Assembly: GCA_951640165.1 (NCBI GenBank)
Contig: OX621264.1
Coordinates: 129,001-193,000 of the forward strand
Reading direction: 5' to 3'
DNA length: 64,000 nt
DNA from: Pseudoips prasinana
Lineage: Eukaryota; Arthropoda; Insecta; Lepidoptera; Nolidae
The notes under the pieces were generated by a model that was not told the origin of the DNA, did no database searches, and saw nothing but the letters and a program-made list of their open reading frames with translations. A program made the translations under genes and the position numbers. Below are positions 30,061 to 40,860 of the stretch, piece after piece (positions within the stretch are counted from its first letter, which is position 1; every line of letters begins with the position of its first letter).

Positions 30061-30945
30061 ACTTTAACGTTGAACGCGTTATGAGCAACAACAGCGGGAA
30101 TCGTGCGAAAGAGATAGAGACGTTTTTGTCAATTCGTACTTGTAATGTTTCGTGCTGCAGTGCCGTAGTAATAATATAGTTATCTGTGTGCAGTGCGTAA
30201 GTGAGCATGGGTGCGAATGCACGTTGTCACTGTGTAGAATAAGACACCTTATTCTAGACCACGGTAGCAAGTTGAATACTTTATTACAATCGAAATAATT
30301 ACTTAGATATAGAAATTAGTGTTAAGCAACCATTCGATGTAGCACTTAAGAATCTACTTTATTTTAATACCTGTTTCTCATATACTTAAGTGAAATTGAT
30401 TCTTTTGAGAAAAAAAATATCTTAAACCCGATAATGGCATGGCTGACAATAAAATGTGGCCTATGAAAGCTTATAAATTATAATTTGTTTGTTTCAATTA
30501 CTTACCTAAGTATATGCTATAAGGAATTAGAAGGATTATATGCTAAGTAGGTGTAATCTTTCATTTTTACCTAGTTGTTGGAAAATCACAGTAGCTGATA
30601 ACATTTAGAAAACCTTTAGTAGAAGTTATAAATATGTAGGTAGGTACCCACTCGCAATAATTTAAACACGAATTGAGGAAGAATATCATACCTATCACTT
30701 CGATTGAATCATTAAATAGAACCAGGACTTCGAAGTTTGTATGAAATTCCGTGTCGAGTGAACGGTCATAAGAGCGTGACTCTGCAGGACATTTCATACA
30801 TTTTTTTAAGTCTTTATTATTCAAAACGGCTCAACCTGATTCAATAAAACTTACATGTCTAAGCAGAATACCTAGTCTAAATTGTAAAAAAAAAAGTTTT
30901 AAGGAACCTTGAAAATGACGTGGTTAATTGTGCTCCACTTCTCTT
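30061..30945. other. Non-coding sequence
   Basis: Several overlapping minus-strand ORFs below 90 codons are present, none with a motif I recognise. Confidence 0.4.
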
Positions 30946-31161
30946 TTTAGGGTTCCGTACCCAAAGGGTAAAACGGGACCCTATAACTCCGCTGTCTGTC
31001 TATATATCACCAGGCTGTATCTCATGAATCGTGATAGTTAGACTGTTGAAATTTTCACAGATGATGTTTTTCTGTTGCCGCTATAACAACAAATACTAAA
31101 AAACAAAATTTATGGGGGCTCCCTTCGTGCGCGAGTCCGACTTGCATTTGGACGGTTTTTT
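30946..31161. repeat. Short relative of the AGGGTTCCG repeat
   Basis: It begins TTTTTAGGGTTCCGTACCC and ends GCGAGTCCGACTTGCATTTG-GACGGTTTT, sharing both ends with the long copies (3.7, 33.3, 41.3, 51.6 kb) but with a different, shorter interior containing CTGTCTGTC. Confidence 0.6.
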
Positions 31162-31647
31162 GAAAATGTTATCTACTAACTAGGTATTTACATCCATGTA
31201 TTCTACTCGTATGTGTCGGTTGAGGGATAGGGTATCGGGTATTATTTAAGGGACGTATTGTGCAACTGTGATAATATGCGATGTTAGGCCCTAGGGGCTA
31301 TATATAGCCCTATGCAGTGCAACGGCAACACGGCGAGGATATGCGGGAAGTGCGGGAGAGGGGCGTACACATCTAGGAAATAGGTAGCCACGCGAGGTTG
31401 GCTTCCTACGAAGTGCACTTAACTGACATAGAATAATTTTAGAAGAAAAACATAAATAGTAAATTTAAGAAACCTACTTATGATACCTAAAGATACAATT
31501 ACTCTGTTTATCTCAAAATAAAAACAATGTCCACCCGTACCGAGCCTACACGGGCCGCTAGTTACTAACATAATATGGGGGAACTTTGTAACGTGAATTA
31601 CGCAAAGTTTGCTGCTTTTATAAATAAAAATAAATAATAAAAAAAAA
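31162..31647. other. Non-coding sequence
   Basis: No gene or repeat end is seen; an A-rich run (31621-31650) precedes the next element. Confidence 0.4.
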
Positions 31648-32404
31648 AACTTGTGTGTACTTATGTACACGCGTTAGAAGTTATACTTCTTAATATACAA
31701 CTTGAACATAGTTATCAATTTTCATACCACCTAGAACTAACTTCATGCTGTTATTTTTACGATGCGCGCGCAGATGCGCAAAAATTCACTGTCATACCAC
31801 CTAGAACTAACTTCATGCTGTTAAATTTTTTGGTTTCGGTGTGCGCGCGCATCGTAAAAATTCACTCTCATAATTTTTCTCCATCGCGCCAAAATAAGTA
31901 TGTGTTTCTCCCAGCCGATTTCGGCTATGGTGACTGCTACTGATTAGTTAAGGAGCTAGGGTGATCATTTCTCACATGTGCCCTTAGATGACTACAGTAT
32001 CCAATCTTGTGTGTAAACGTGCGCAAACATTGGCTGCACGTGAGGACACCGTCGACATAGTTGTAAAATATGACTGCTGGTGGTTTAGTCTTAAGAGCAT
32101 CGCGTTTCGCATCCAGCTCGGATTTTCTCTGCTCTTCAAAGTCATGAACCTTTTTGTTTATCAAGCGCCTCCACTCAGGGCGGCAACTAGCCTTTTCCTC
32201 CCATTTCGGGGGATTAATTATGCACCTTTTCATGTGTCTTTTCTGCACATCTTTATATCGTAAGAACTGGCCGCCCTGTTTCCGCCTGCCGTTCTGGAGT
32301 TCACAGAAAAAGTTGCGTTTAGCCACCCTTACATCAGCCATTCTTGAGAGATGACCACACCATCGGAGCTGTCCCCGCATTAGGCAAAAGAAGTATAACT
32401 TCAA
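31648..32404. mobile_element. AACTTGTGTGTAC...GAAGTATAACTTC repeat split by a LINE fragment
   Basis: Left part 31648-31895 (with an internal duplication of CATACCACCTAGAACTAACT) and the small right part at about 32386-32404 (AAAAGAAGTATAACTTCAAT) together match the uninterrupted copy at 45138-45331, inverted. The LINE end at 31896-32387 has been inserted between CGCGCCAAAA and AGAAGTATAACTTC. Confidence 0.6.
31937..32387 (-). pseudogene. LINE C-terminal fragment with a C2H2 zinc finger
   Basis: The frame encodes [35 protein letters not shown] and a terminal zinc finger, [20 protein letters not shown], with two Cys and two His correctly spaced. This is the tail of an RTE-like ORF2; the element at 36300-37925 ends the same way (FSCQTCGRLC then SLFSHHKKF). 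It is 5'-truncated right after RT. Confidence 0.75.
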
Positions 32405-32685
32405 TAAAAATAGTTTATTTTCAGTTTCTTACATTGTGGTTCATAGTAATGGTTGGGGCATTCCATACAATACAATAGTTTTTTACATACTTTGGGTTAC
32501 ATTTTTGCATTTTTATTAGCGATCCCAATTTTTTTTGATAATGTAATATAGCCTATGTCACTCAGTGAAGAAAAAGCTTTTCAATGGTGAAAAAACTTTT
32601 GAAATCGGTCGAGAAGTTTTCGTGTGAAAACATTACAAACACATACAAAAAATCAAATGTTTCCTCTTTATAGTAGTGTCCTCCC
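32405..32685. repeat. Retroposon-trailer-like sequence
   Basis: TATAGCCTATGTCACTCAGT, AGCTTTTCAATGGTGAAAA and GAAATCGGTCGAGAAGTTTT are phrases typical of a widespread lepidopteran non-coding repeat. No ORF. The next SINE adjoins it. Confidence 0.35.
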
Positions 32686-32961
32686 GGCCGAAAATCTGCC
32701 AAGGCGGCCATTCTCAATGGAGTTTAGACAATTACGCAGGACATTCCATCACTCTCATGATCCGATGTGACGACTAGCGACACGACCGGAAAGAGGTCAG
32801 TCACAGGTGTCGGTCCTGTGACTGACTGACTTAAGGCTGACAGTGAGAAATTCCTTTTTACGGAAAAATCCCAAAATCACTATTTGGACCGACCCGGGAT
32901 TTGAACCCAGGACCTCATTACCTGCGGTTGAACACGCTACCGATTGATAAACGAGGCAGTT
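32686..32961 (-). mobile_element. tRNA-derived SINE (type C), minus copy 1
   Basis: The tRNA-like head lies at the right: reversed, ACTGCCTCGTT and a box B phrase GGGTTCAAATCCCGGGTC. The body ends at the left with TCGGCCGGGAGGAC reversed. Four copies are in the window. This one is shorter in the body and has a small CTGTGACTGACTGAC rearrangement. Confidence 0.8.
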
Positions 32962-33280
32962 TCTTTATACCATTAGTTTAGAAGTTAAGATATACATACC
33001 TACCTACTTTACCTGATGTTAAAGCAAAACCGTGCTTATTAGGTAGGTATTTCAACTTCCCTATCGGAACTATGTAAAGCAACCATGTTCGCGGAGCTTT
33101 TTTAAAAACTAGCTAATAAAATAATAATTTCTTATAAATATAAACATTAGTATGAAATTATAACGGCATTACACATTTTATATTATATAAACTAATATAA
33201 AGTATAGCTGTAGGGAGTGAATTAGTTTTAGATAACTATTTGTATTAAACAAAATGGGGCAATTAGCGGGAGTCAAGGTC
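32962..33280. other. Non-coding sequence
   Basis: AT-rich, no feature supported. Confidence 0.4.
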
Positions 33281-33877
33281 ATGAGCGGTCGGACTCGCCC
33301 ATGAAGGGTTCCGCAGCAGCAAGTATTTCAGTTGATTAAATGAAAGGTAAATTGCGGTTTACGATTTATGACGCATTAAAAAAAAACTACTTTTTTCGTT
33401 TTCGTTTCGTTCTTTTGATTTCGTTCAAACCAATTTTCGTTGTTAATTTATATGGTACTGTACATCATATATTTTTTAAATTTTATCATTCTCTTATTTT
33501 AGAAGTTACTCATTTTTCCACTTTGGAAGTGTCTCTCGCGCAAACTATTCGGTTTAGAAAAAAATGATATTAGGAACCTCAATATCATTTTTGAAGACCT
33601 ATCCATAGATGTATGGGTGACATGTATGGGTACGATGAAAAAAAAATTGAGTTTCAGTTCTATGTATGGGGAACCCCCAAAATTATTATTATTTATCTAT
33701 TTTTGTGTAAAAATCTTAATGCGGTTTACAGAATACATCTACTTACCAAGTTTCAACAGTACAGCTCTTATAGTTTTGGAAAATAAATGACTGTGACATA
33801 CGGACGGACAGACAGACAGACAGACATGACGAATCTAGTAGTGTTCCGTTTTTTGCCATTTGGCTACAGAACCCTAA
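33281..33877. repeat. AGGGTTCCG-family repeat, copy 2
   Basis: Same orientation as copy 1 at 3712-4214, with a more complete start (GGTCGGACTCGCCCATGAAG then GGTTCCGCAGCAGC). It ends TTTGGCTACAGAACCCTAAA. Confidence 0.72.
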
Positions 33878-34239
33878 AAACAATTTTCGTCCTTAAAGTT
33901 ACTAGCATTTTGCATCATAATTGCATAACAGAAGACGGAACGTTACAAGAATTTGTTCGGTTCGGGGGACTCGGTCGATGTCGATCTTCTCTGCGATCGG
34001 TTTGGAACATGTTCGAAAACTCGTTCGCTTATACCTACTTACTTATAATCTCTTACTTGAAACAAACATTTCTGTTTACGTTCATACAGCATAATCACAT
34101 ATGCGTCCTTATAGCTATGTTTTCATCTTATATACCTACTTACCTACTGACATGACTTACAAAACCTTACTCGTAAAACTTTAATTACTATTTGTTTATT
34201 GCACAGTAGGCCCTTTTAATACACCAATATTCACTATGA
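33878..34239. other. Non-coding sequence
   Basis: No ORF with recognisable motifs; none of the repeats in this window match it. Confidence 0.4.
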
Positions 34240-34600
34240 CTGCCTCGTTGGTCTAGCGGTAGCGTGTTGAACCGCATAGAATGAGGTCCTGGGTTTAAAT
34301 CCCGGGTAGGGCCAAAAAGTTATTTTGGGATTTTTCTGTAAAATGAAATTTCTCAGTATCAGCCCGACGGGGAGTTGGCGGTATTATACCCCCGTGCCTC
34401 GGAGAGCACGTAGAGCCGTCGGTCTTGTACCTGACCTCTTTCCAGTCGTATCGCTAGTCGTCCCATCGGATCATGAGAGTGATGGAATAGAAAGTGCCCC
34501 TGTGCTTGCGCACACACTTGTGCACTATAATATGTCCTGCGCAATTGGCTAATCTCCATTGAGACTGGCCGCCGTGGTCGAAATTCGGTCGGGAGGACAT
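34240..34600 (+). mobile_element. tRNA-derived SINE (type C), plus copy
   Basis: Box A TGGTCTAGCGGTAGCG and box B GGGTTTAAATCCCGGGT open the element. The body carries CCGTGCCTCGGAGAGCACG and CATCGGATCATGAGAGTGAT, and it ends ATTCGGTCGGGAGGACAT. It is the most complete type C copy. Confidence 0.85.
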
Positions 34601-35104
34601 TATCATCATCATTCGCTATAGGAATCATAGACTTATATAGAATACATATAGGTCAATGATAGGAATGATAACATACAATCTTTTCCGATTTATTTACAAG
34701 TTTGTGATATTACATGATTAAGCAAAACGCAGGTTTAACTTTAGGATATTGTCAAATATTAGCAAGTTTTAGAATTATTTTAAATTACATTCTAGTATTT
34801 ATGAATAGGAATCCTTTTCTCCTTTTAATTGAACAGAGGCTAATATCGGCCATTACGTAGGTATTATTGATCACTAGACTAATCACAGTCCTATAATAAT
34901 TGTGATTTTGATTAATTAAGGCTTCAATACAATACAGTCCAACACAAACCAGTAAATGCCGATACAGTCCAATAAAGTAATCCAATACAGTTTATCGTTA
35001 GTTATTTCCGATTTATCCATTTAGTTAAGATTCGTTTTTAATAATATTATTTATTGGATTAGATATTTTAGGTAAAACATTATTTGATTAAATAGGAAGG
35101 TTGG
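34601..35104. other. Non-coding sequence
   Basis: No feature seen apart from AT-rich sequence. Confidence 0.4.
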
Positions 35105-36258
35105 TTACAAGATGGACTCACGCTGTACGAAGATGAGGTCACTCTTGTGCTGAGGAATGGATTCCCCGAATGAGCAGTGACTATAGCCACATCGTCTGCC
35201 GTCGTGGTTGCTCTCGCGTAGAGTTGGTGGTGGTGGGCTTCGAGAGTGCCATTTTCTAGCCACCGCCGAAGCCAGAACGTTTTGCCGTAGTTAGTCCGTA
35301 CAGCCATTAGTTGCAGTTTGTTTTTTTTTTTAATTATTTACAGAACAGGATTACACTCAATGCGATAGTGAATTACCGCACATTCCCTCTTTCCAAAAGG
35401 AGGCCTTATCTCTGCAATTATTCTACAGGCAAAAAGAAAGTGCGTAATTTGGTAAGTACTTACTGTAAAGTGTAAAATCTCATTACTGCTTATAGGTTTA
35501 TTAAGTTTCGCTGAGAAAAACGAATAAATAGAATCAAAACAATAGCTCATCGAATTTTGTTTAATTAACTCAGAATTAAAGCTTTTACGGTTAATCCACC
35601 TTTCAGTGGTACAGCGTTAAAAACTTACATAATCAGGAACGAATTATGAAAAAACACAAGGAACCTACACCTATCCCTTCTGCTTACTTAGGTATTTCGA
35701 AAATTCTATACGCAACACCATATGATACATTTGTGCAATATTAGACGTTGTTTATTTTAAATTAAGAATTATAATTACAAGAATATCACTCACCGTTATG
35801 CCCATTTGCCGAGAAATATCCACTGTACGACATCCACTGGAACGGAGGGCTACCATCCGTTCTCTGTCAAGTCGAGATAATTGAGGCGCCGTGTTGAATG
35901 TAATTAATATTTATCACACACGAATACTAACACTAATACAGTAATACGCGCCACGGCACACACGCACGACTACACGAATTTTTTAATGACGACTGACGAG
36001 TGACGTATTGCATAAACAAACGAGGTGACGAGCGACGTTCGTTTAATGTCGTTAAAGATCGGGAAACTCGAGGGCGGTGTCAGCGGTGTGATTCCTAGTG
36101 AGATATGATAATTGGCTCCTTATTAAGTATGTGTGCAACCATTGGGTAATTTTAGAAAACTCCACCAATTATGTCAATTAATGTTTCTTTCTAACACTCC
36201 GTGCCGTGGCGCAGTTATAGATATGTATAAGGGTTAGCTTGACGTGCTGGCGACTGTA
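35105..36258 (-). mobile_element. Remnant of a second Tc1-like transposon, interrupted
   Basis: The right end (36230-36258) carries the inverted repeat GTACAGTCGCCAGCACGTCA. About 320 bp further in, the minus strand encodes the first helix-turn-helix of a Tc1-type transposase (35797-35912). A retroposon tail (35321-35790) interrupts it, and the second helix-turn-helix continues at 35110-35310. The catalytic core is not found. MITEs at 12830 and 44328 share its ends. Confidence 0.65.
35110..35912 (-). pseudogene. Tc1-like transposase, DNA-binding region only, split
   Basis: First piece (35797-35912): LSRLDRERMVALRSSGCRTV then DISRQMGIT, a Tc1-type helix-turn-helix. Second piece (35110-35310): WLRRWLENGTLEA and DDVAIVTAHSGNPFLSTRVT, the usual stretch before the second helix. 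They are separated by about 480 bp starting at a T-run at 35321-35332, read as an antisense poly(A) retroposon. The ACG/GTGAGT after the first piece could also be a splice donor. No DDE residues remain. Confidence 0.6.
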
Positions 36259-36289
36259 CTATCAACCACGAAAGAACTAACTAGATAAA

Positions 36290-37925
36290 AAGGCAATACG
36301 AAGAAAATTGGGAAAAATTTAAGAATAAGAAACAAAAAAATTCAGACCAAGCTTATATATTATGGCCTTTGCGTCTGTTACAGATGATTTACGGCGCATT
36401 GTCTGAGAGAAATTTCTTATGGTGGCTAAACAAACTGATGCGAGAGCGACATAGCCTGCCGCAGGTCTGACAAGAGAAGTTTGCGGTGGTTGGTGCCGAG
36501 CCGCTTTCGTGTCGCTTCTGTCTCTTATTAGCAAGTACTCCGGACCAGGCTTCATCACAGATCTTATGACCCTCCACTACACGTATGCGCTATTCCACTC
36601 TATTTTCAGCGAGCTTTTCCCAGCTACAGTGGTCAATTTTAAAAGCGGCCATATCCCGCTTGGTGCAGTCTTTAAAGCGAAGCAGAGGTCTACCGACATC
36701 TCGCTTCGCATTAGCTACCGCACCCAACAGAACACATCGTGGTATTCGAGTCGGTTCCTTTCTGTGCACATGCCCCAACCAACGTAAACGCTTCTGTTTA
36801 AGAAACGCTGTCAGGCTAGGTAGCTGTGCTATTTCTAGAACTCTCTCATTAGTGACCCTATCTTGCCATGTAATGCCCAAGATCTTACAGAGACCTATTC
36901 GGCGCTCCTGTTTCGCATACGACGTCCACGTCTCTGTTCCGTACGAGAGTATGCTTAAGATGGAGGCCTGGAAGACTATAATGTTGGTTTTAATTGTAAG
37001 CAGTTTATTATGCCATACTCTCGTGCCAAGCTTTCCAAACATGGTTGCCGTTTTCCCGATGCGAGCATCTATCTCTGCGTTAAGTGAGAGATTATTCTCT
37101 ACGGTCGATCCCAGGTAGCAGAACCGATCAACTTCCTCCAACTGCGTGCCATTCAGAGAAATCTCTGGGGCCACAGGAGTGCCTTGTGCTAGCACAACTG
37201 TTTTTGTATTTATAGACATGGCAAACAGAGAACAAGCCTGAGAAAAATTATCCACCATTAACTGAAACTCACCCGCAGAACTAGCCACAAAGGCGTCGTC
37301 GTTGGCAAAGATAAGACTGTCAACTAAAAGATCCTTACGGTTTCTTCTAGATTTGAGGAGAGAGTTTTTCAACGTCTTTCCGTCAGCCCTCGTGTGTAGA
37401 TGGATACCCTGTCGGCCTTCGCCGAAATCTGATTGTAATATTAGCGAAAAATATATTCCGAACAGGGTAGGTGCCAACACGCAGCTCTGGCGCACACCTC
37501 TGCGAACGTGAAACGGCTCAGATGTATTACCGTTAAAAACTACTGCACCTTTCATGCCCTCGTGGAAAGATTTGACGAGGCTCAGGAGTTTACGCGGACA
37601 CCCAACGCTCTCCAATGCATAGTATAGACCTTCCCTGCTGACAGTGTCGAAGGCCTTTTTAAGGTCAATAAACGCTATAAACAAGGGAGTCTTTTGTTCT
37701 CTACACTTCTCCTGTAATGGGCGAAGTGTAAAGATCATATCCACTGTAGAACGCAGAGGACGGAAGCCACATTGTGCCTCAGGATAGACGCGCTCAGCAA
37801 GCTTTTGAGATCTAGATAAGACAACTCGAGCGAAAAGCTTACCAACTATGCTCAAAAAAGAGATGCTACGGTAGTGGTTGCCGTCACCGCAGTCCCCTTT
37901 CCCTTTGTATAATGTAGTGATGTTT
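36290..37925 (-). mobile_element. 5'-truncated RTE-like LINE with a C-terminal zinc finger
   Basis: The reading frame is open in one frame from about 37925 (LYKGKGDCGD, in RT) to a TAG at 36590-36592. It then continues in frame to 36389, where it ends after a C2H2 finger. The 3' trailer ends near 36290. Same type as the fragment at 31937-32387. Confidence 0.8.
36389..37925 (-). pseudogene. RTE-like reverse transcriptase with damaged catalytic box and one stop
   Basis: Motifs in order: SIVGKLFARVVLSR, EAQCGFRPLRSTVDMIF, FIAFIDLKKAFDTVSREG, HVRRGVRQSCVLAPTLF, then DSLIFANDDAFVAS. The family usually has FADDAALV at this place, so an extra Asn splits the A-D-D box and should destroy activity. 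Then YGTETWTSY, LRWLGHVHRKEPTRIPR and RDVGRPLLRFKDCTKRDM follow. After TAG 36590-36592 the frame resumes with the zinc finger CQTCGRLCRSRISLFSHHKK. The endonuclease is missing. Confidence 0.82.
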
Positions 37926-38638
37926 AGAGGCCAAGCTTATACTGGTATTAATACGAAAAACAAAAGTTGGAAAACGATGAATGACGCCTCTACATGTGAT
38001 AAAAATATGGTGAACAGATTTCTCAAGTCTCTCGGCAGGCTATATTCGACGTATTCTGGAAACTTAGTGATCAGGACGATCAGTGGCACTATATCTTATG
38101 ACATGTGAATACTCAAGATATCAAAAATGTAACTAGTTAGAACAAAAAACAGGACGCAAACTAAAAACAATTTTTTTATGGAACAGATTCAATTGACGTT
38201 TGCCAATTGTTTTTTAATAACCTTAGCATTAGCGTAAAAGCAGTTTACACAGCAATAGAGAAAGGGAAATCTCAAGAAGTCAAAGATGCCAACCTCTGTT
38301 AGGCATGAAAATAGTCCAAAGAAAACCGAGCAAAGTGTTATTGCACATATATAACAATTTCCAGTTAACCCTTCGAGCGATTCTTGTAACAAAAATGATA
38401 CAACATTTTTTATGCGACGGGCGAATCTTGTACAACAAGTGCACAACTTTCCCGCGTTCTATTGATTCTCTCGTGAATGCTCTCGACCAAATAAACATGA
38501 TATTAAAAAAATCAGCCAACCTTATTGTATGTATAAGCTACAAGAAAGCAGCTTTTGGTACAGTTCTACGAATAGGTGGTTCAAAAAAATAACGAAATTT
38601 AACAAAAGTCATCTTAGGCATATGCAATAATACATTTT
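37926..38638. other. Unassigned sequence with an unexplained 95-codon ORF
   Basis: The plus-strand ORF at 38305-38592 (includes ILVTKMIQHFLCDGRILYNK and KAAFGTVLRIGGS) does not match a family I know. It lacks an obvious promoter or splice context, so I do not call it a gene. Confidence 0.3.
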
Positions 38639-38639
38639 T

Positions 38640-38798
38640 AGTCATAACAGTACGATGTACGAAGTACGGGTACTATCTTACTAATTTTCATTAAATCATG
38701 AAATACACCATCACTTATACAGCCATTGAAGATGGGTGCAAGGATTGTAGCAATGTTTTGAATGCTTGATGCAATTGTTTTAACAGACAGTCCCCATA
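38640..38798 (-). mobile_element. LINE fragment (same family as 1463-3110)
   Basis: The minus strand encodes SIQNIATILAPIFNGCISDG then VFHDLMKISKIVPV, the segment before RT motif 1. It lacks everything after this point. A TTTATTTATT run follows on the other side of the junction. Confidence 0.65.
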
Positions 38799-39091
38799 AA
38801 TTTATTTATTTATTTATTACAGATATCTTATTGCTAACAGATAATTCCAAGCACAATAAGTGATACAATCATAATAATTTATATTCATAATCTATAGGTA
38901 CTATACTACTAAGCTAATTTATTAACCACGTTAAAAAAAAAGTGTAAAGTTTTCTAATATTATGTATGTACTACACAATATTAGAAAAGAAAAAATCGTA
39001 ATAAGAAGTTACTGTATACTGCTCTCAATAGTCAATGCCTCAATGTGACGTCCTGCAACGGTTAGTAATGCATTTTCCGTGCATGAGAATA

Positions 39092-40683
39092 CACACATCA
39101 ACACAATCTAGGGATATTGAACATTTCATTGATTATCTAGAAAACTATAAACATTTTGTTATGACTGTAAATGGAAGAATTAAAGATAATTTCATGGCCG
39201 ATATTTAAACATTAACAACACGATGCGATTTTGTTTTTCTAATTAATAAAAGTCTTAAATTAATTAAGCCATAGAAAATTACTGAGTGAACAAAAACATT
39301 TTATTCTTATAAAATTATTCAATCGAATTAAATGAATAAAAATCTTACCAAATCTGATAATCAGTAATCGGTATTTCCTCCTCTAACATTAATCACACAG
39401 CGGCAACGATTTTCCATACTTAAAATTAAGGTGTCAATGTCTTGCTGGGGTATGCAGTCCCAAGTTCTTTTTAAATGTTCGAAAAGTTGTTCTTCTGTTG
39501 TCAAGTTGGGCGGAAAATCCCTCAATGCTCTTCGCTGTAACATGTCCCAGGCGTGTTCAATTGGGTTTAAGTCTGGCGACTGTGGAGGCCAATCTAATAC
39601 CTGAACATCGTGTTCTCGAAGGGCGGCCCTCACCAGCCGCGCTGTATGGGAAGGTGCATTGTCATGCATGAGCTGAAATTCTTGCCCCGTTAGGGCCCTG
39701 AGCGGGACAATGACACGTTCTACTACCTCCTCACGGTATCTATGGGCAGTCATGCTGCCCTGAATCCAAATGAGTTGGGTTCGTCCGCCGATTCGTATTC
39801 CTGCCCACACCATAATTGTCCCGCCTTGGTAAGAGTGGACCTCATGTGGATGTCGGAGACGGCTGACCCTGCCTGGAGTTCTCCAAACGCGTGTTCGTCT
39901 CGAATCTGGATGAAATCCATAGCGGGACTCATCAGTTAACAGCACCAATGACCATTGTTGATCACTCCATGTCAAATGTTCTTGAGCCCATAAAAGTCGC
40001 CTACCGCGATTGCCACGTCGCAGCGCTGGGACTCGTAGCGGTCTGCGAGCATGAAGACCAACTTCATGCAGCCTCCTTCGCACGGTTTGGTCGCTCACCA
40101 GCAGCTGCTGACCCTCCTGGAGCCTTTGCACTAGTTGCATCGCTGTGATATTGGGTAGTCTTCTGGCGGTCATTTGGAGAAATCGATCCTGTCTCTGAGT
40201 GGTAACACGATATCTACCTGTGTGCCGTTCTGCCACATCTCCAGTAGCGCGATAACGTGACCACAGCCTGGATACCACATTTTGGCTTGTGCCCAGAGAC
40301 TCAGCAACGACGCGTTGAATAGCACCGTTTTGTAACATGCCAACTGCCCGTAACATTTCATCTCGACTCAAATGATGGCGTGGCATGACGCTAAAAAGCT
40401 TACACAACCAATTGAGAAAAGAAAATAAAACAATTTATCAGGTTTTCTTCAATTAACACGCAAAAAAAATTTTAATGCAACTTCTTGAAATTAGATACAA
40501 CTCAAGATTGCGCTGTGCTTTGCGTGTTTTCATTTGTTTCTCATTTTAATTTTTAAATTTTGAATAAAGAATAGACAAGGTTTAAATCTGTAAATAAACT
40601 TTTTAAGGAAACTAAATAGGTTTTAAACAATAAAGCCATGTTTGATTTCAAAATAACGTATCCCTAGACTTTGTTGATGTGTG
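39092..40683 (-). mobile_element. Tc1/mariner element, copy 2, 1592 bp, intact
   Basis: Same ends and length as copy 1 (17828-19419). TA target at 39090-39091 and 40684-40685. It is inserted in the tail-coding region of a LINE, in the same orientation as copy 1, 21.3 kb away. Confidence 0.93.
39361..40407 (-). CDS. Tc1-family DD34E transposase, copy 2
   Basis: 348 codons, open, with the same domains as copy 1. Three residue differences are visible: Thr90 to Met (ITAMQ), Phe157 to Leu directly before the first catalytic Asp motif (LVLLTDESRYG), and Gln188 to His (RHPHEV). The three catalytic residues Asp159, Asp249 and Glu284 are all kept. Phe157 lies two residues before the first catalytic Asp, so copy 1 is the more likely of the two to match the consensus; activity of this one is less certain. 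The start at Met8 is again preferred. Confidence 0.92.
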   Translation of the reverse strand: MCKLFSVMPRHHLSRDEMLRAVGMLQNGAIQRVVAESLGTSQNVVSRLWSRYRATGDVAERHTGRYRVTTQRQDRFLQMTARRLPNITAMQLVQRLQEGQQLLVSDQTVRRRLHEVGLHARRPLRVPALRRGNRGRRLLWAQEHLTWSDQQWSLVLLTDESRYGFHPDSRRTRVWRTPGRVSRLRHPHEVHSYQGGTIMVWAGIRIGGRTQLIWIQGSMTAHRYREEVVERVIVPLRALTGQEFQLMHDNAPSHTARLVRAALREHDVQVLDWPPQSPDLNPIEHAWDMLQRRALRDFPPNLTTEEQLFEHLKRTWDCIPQQDIDTLILSMENRCRCVINVRGGNTDY

Positions 40684-40860
40684 TATATCTAAAAATGAGT
40701 CATTCTCGATATCATTGATATAGTGAACTGCGCGGGACAGGGGTGCATTTCGGGCTAGATTAGTTCGAGCGGCCGGCACTGCCAATAGGTTATGTTGTCG
40801 TCGCGCCTGGACAAAGTATGTCCTGTGTCGCGGCACACGGAACTGTAATAGCGCCAATAG

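Larger units (their letters stand above)
38799..40860 (-). mobile_element. LINE 3' end interrupted by Tc1 copy 2
   Basis: Minus-strand coding runs FRVPRHRTYFVQARRQHNLL, then RTNLARNAPLSRAVHYINDI and ENDSFLD at 40690-40857. It resumes after the Tc1 with LLTVAGRHIE near 39050. This is the C-terminal tail of a LINE polyprotein. The trailer ends in an antisense TTTATTTATTTATT run at 38799-38817. Confidence 0.65.

Noticed and set aside
29942..30208. Minus-strand 88-codon ORF
   Set aside because: It crosses a transposon end and has no recognisable domain.
30029..36258. A single 6.2-kb Tc1-like element bounded by the two inverted ends
   Set aside because: The DNA between holds many unrelated elements and the left end is not joined to any transposase sequence; two separate elements are as likely.
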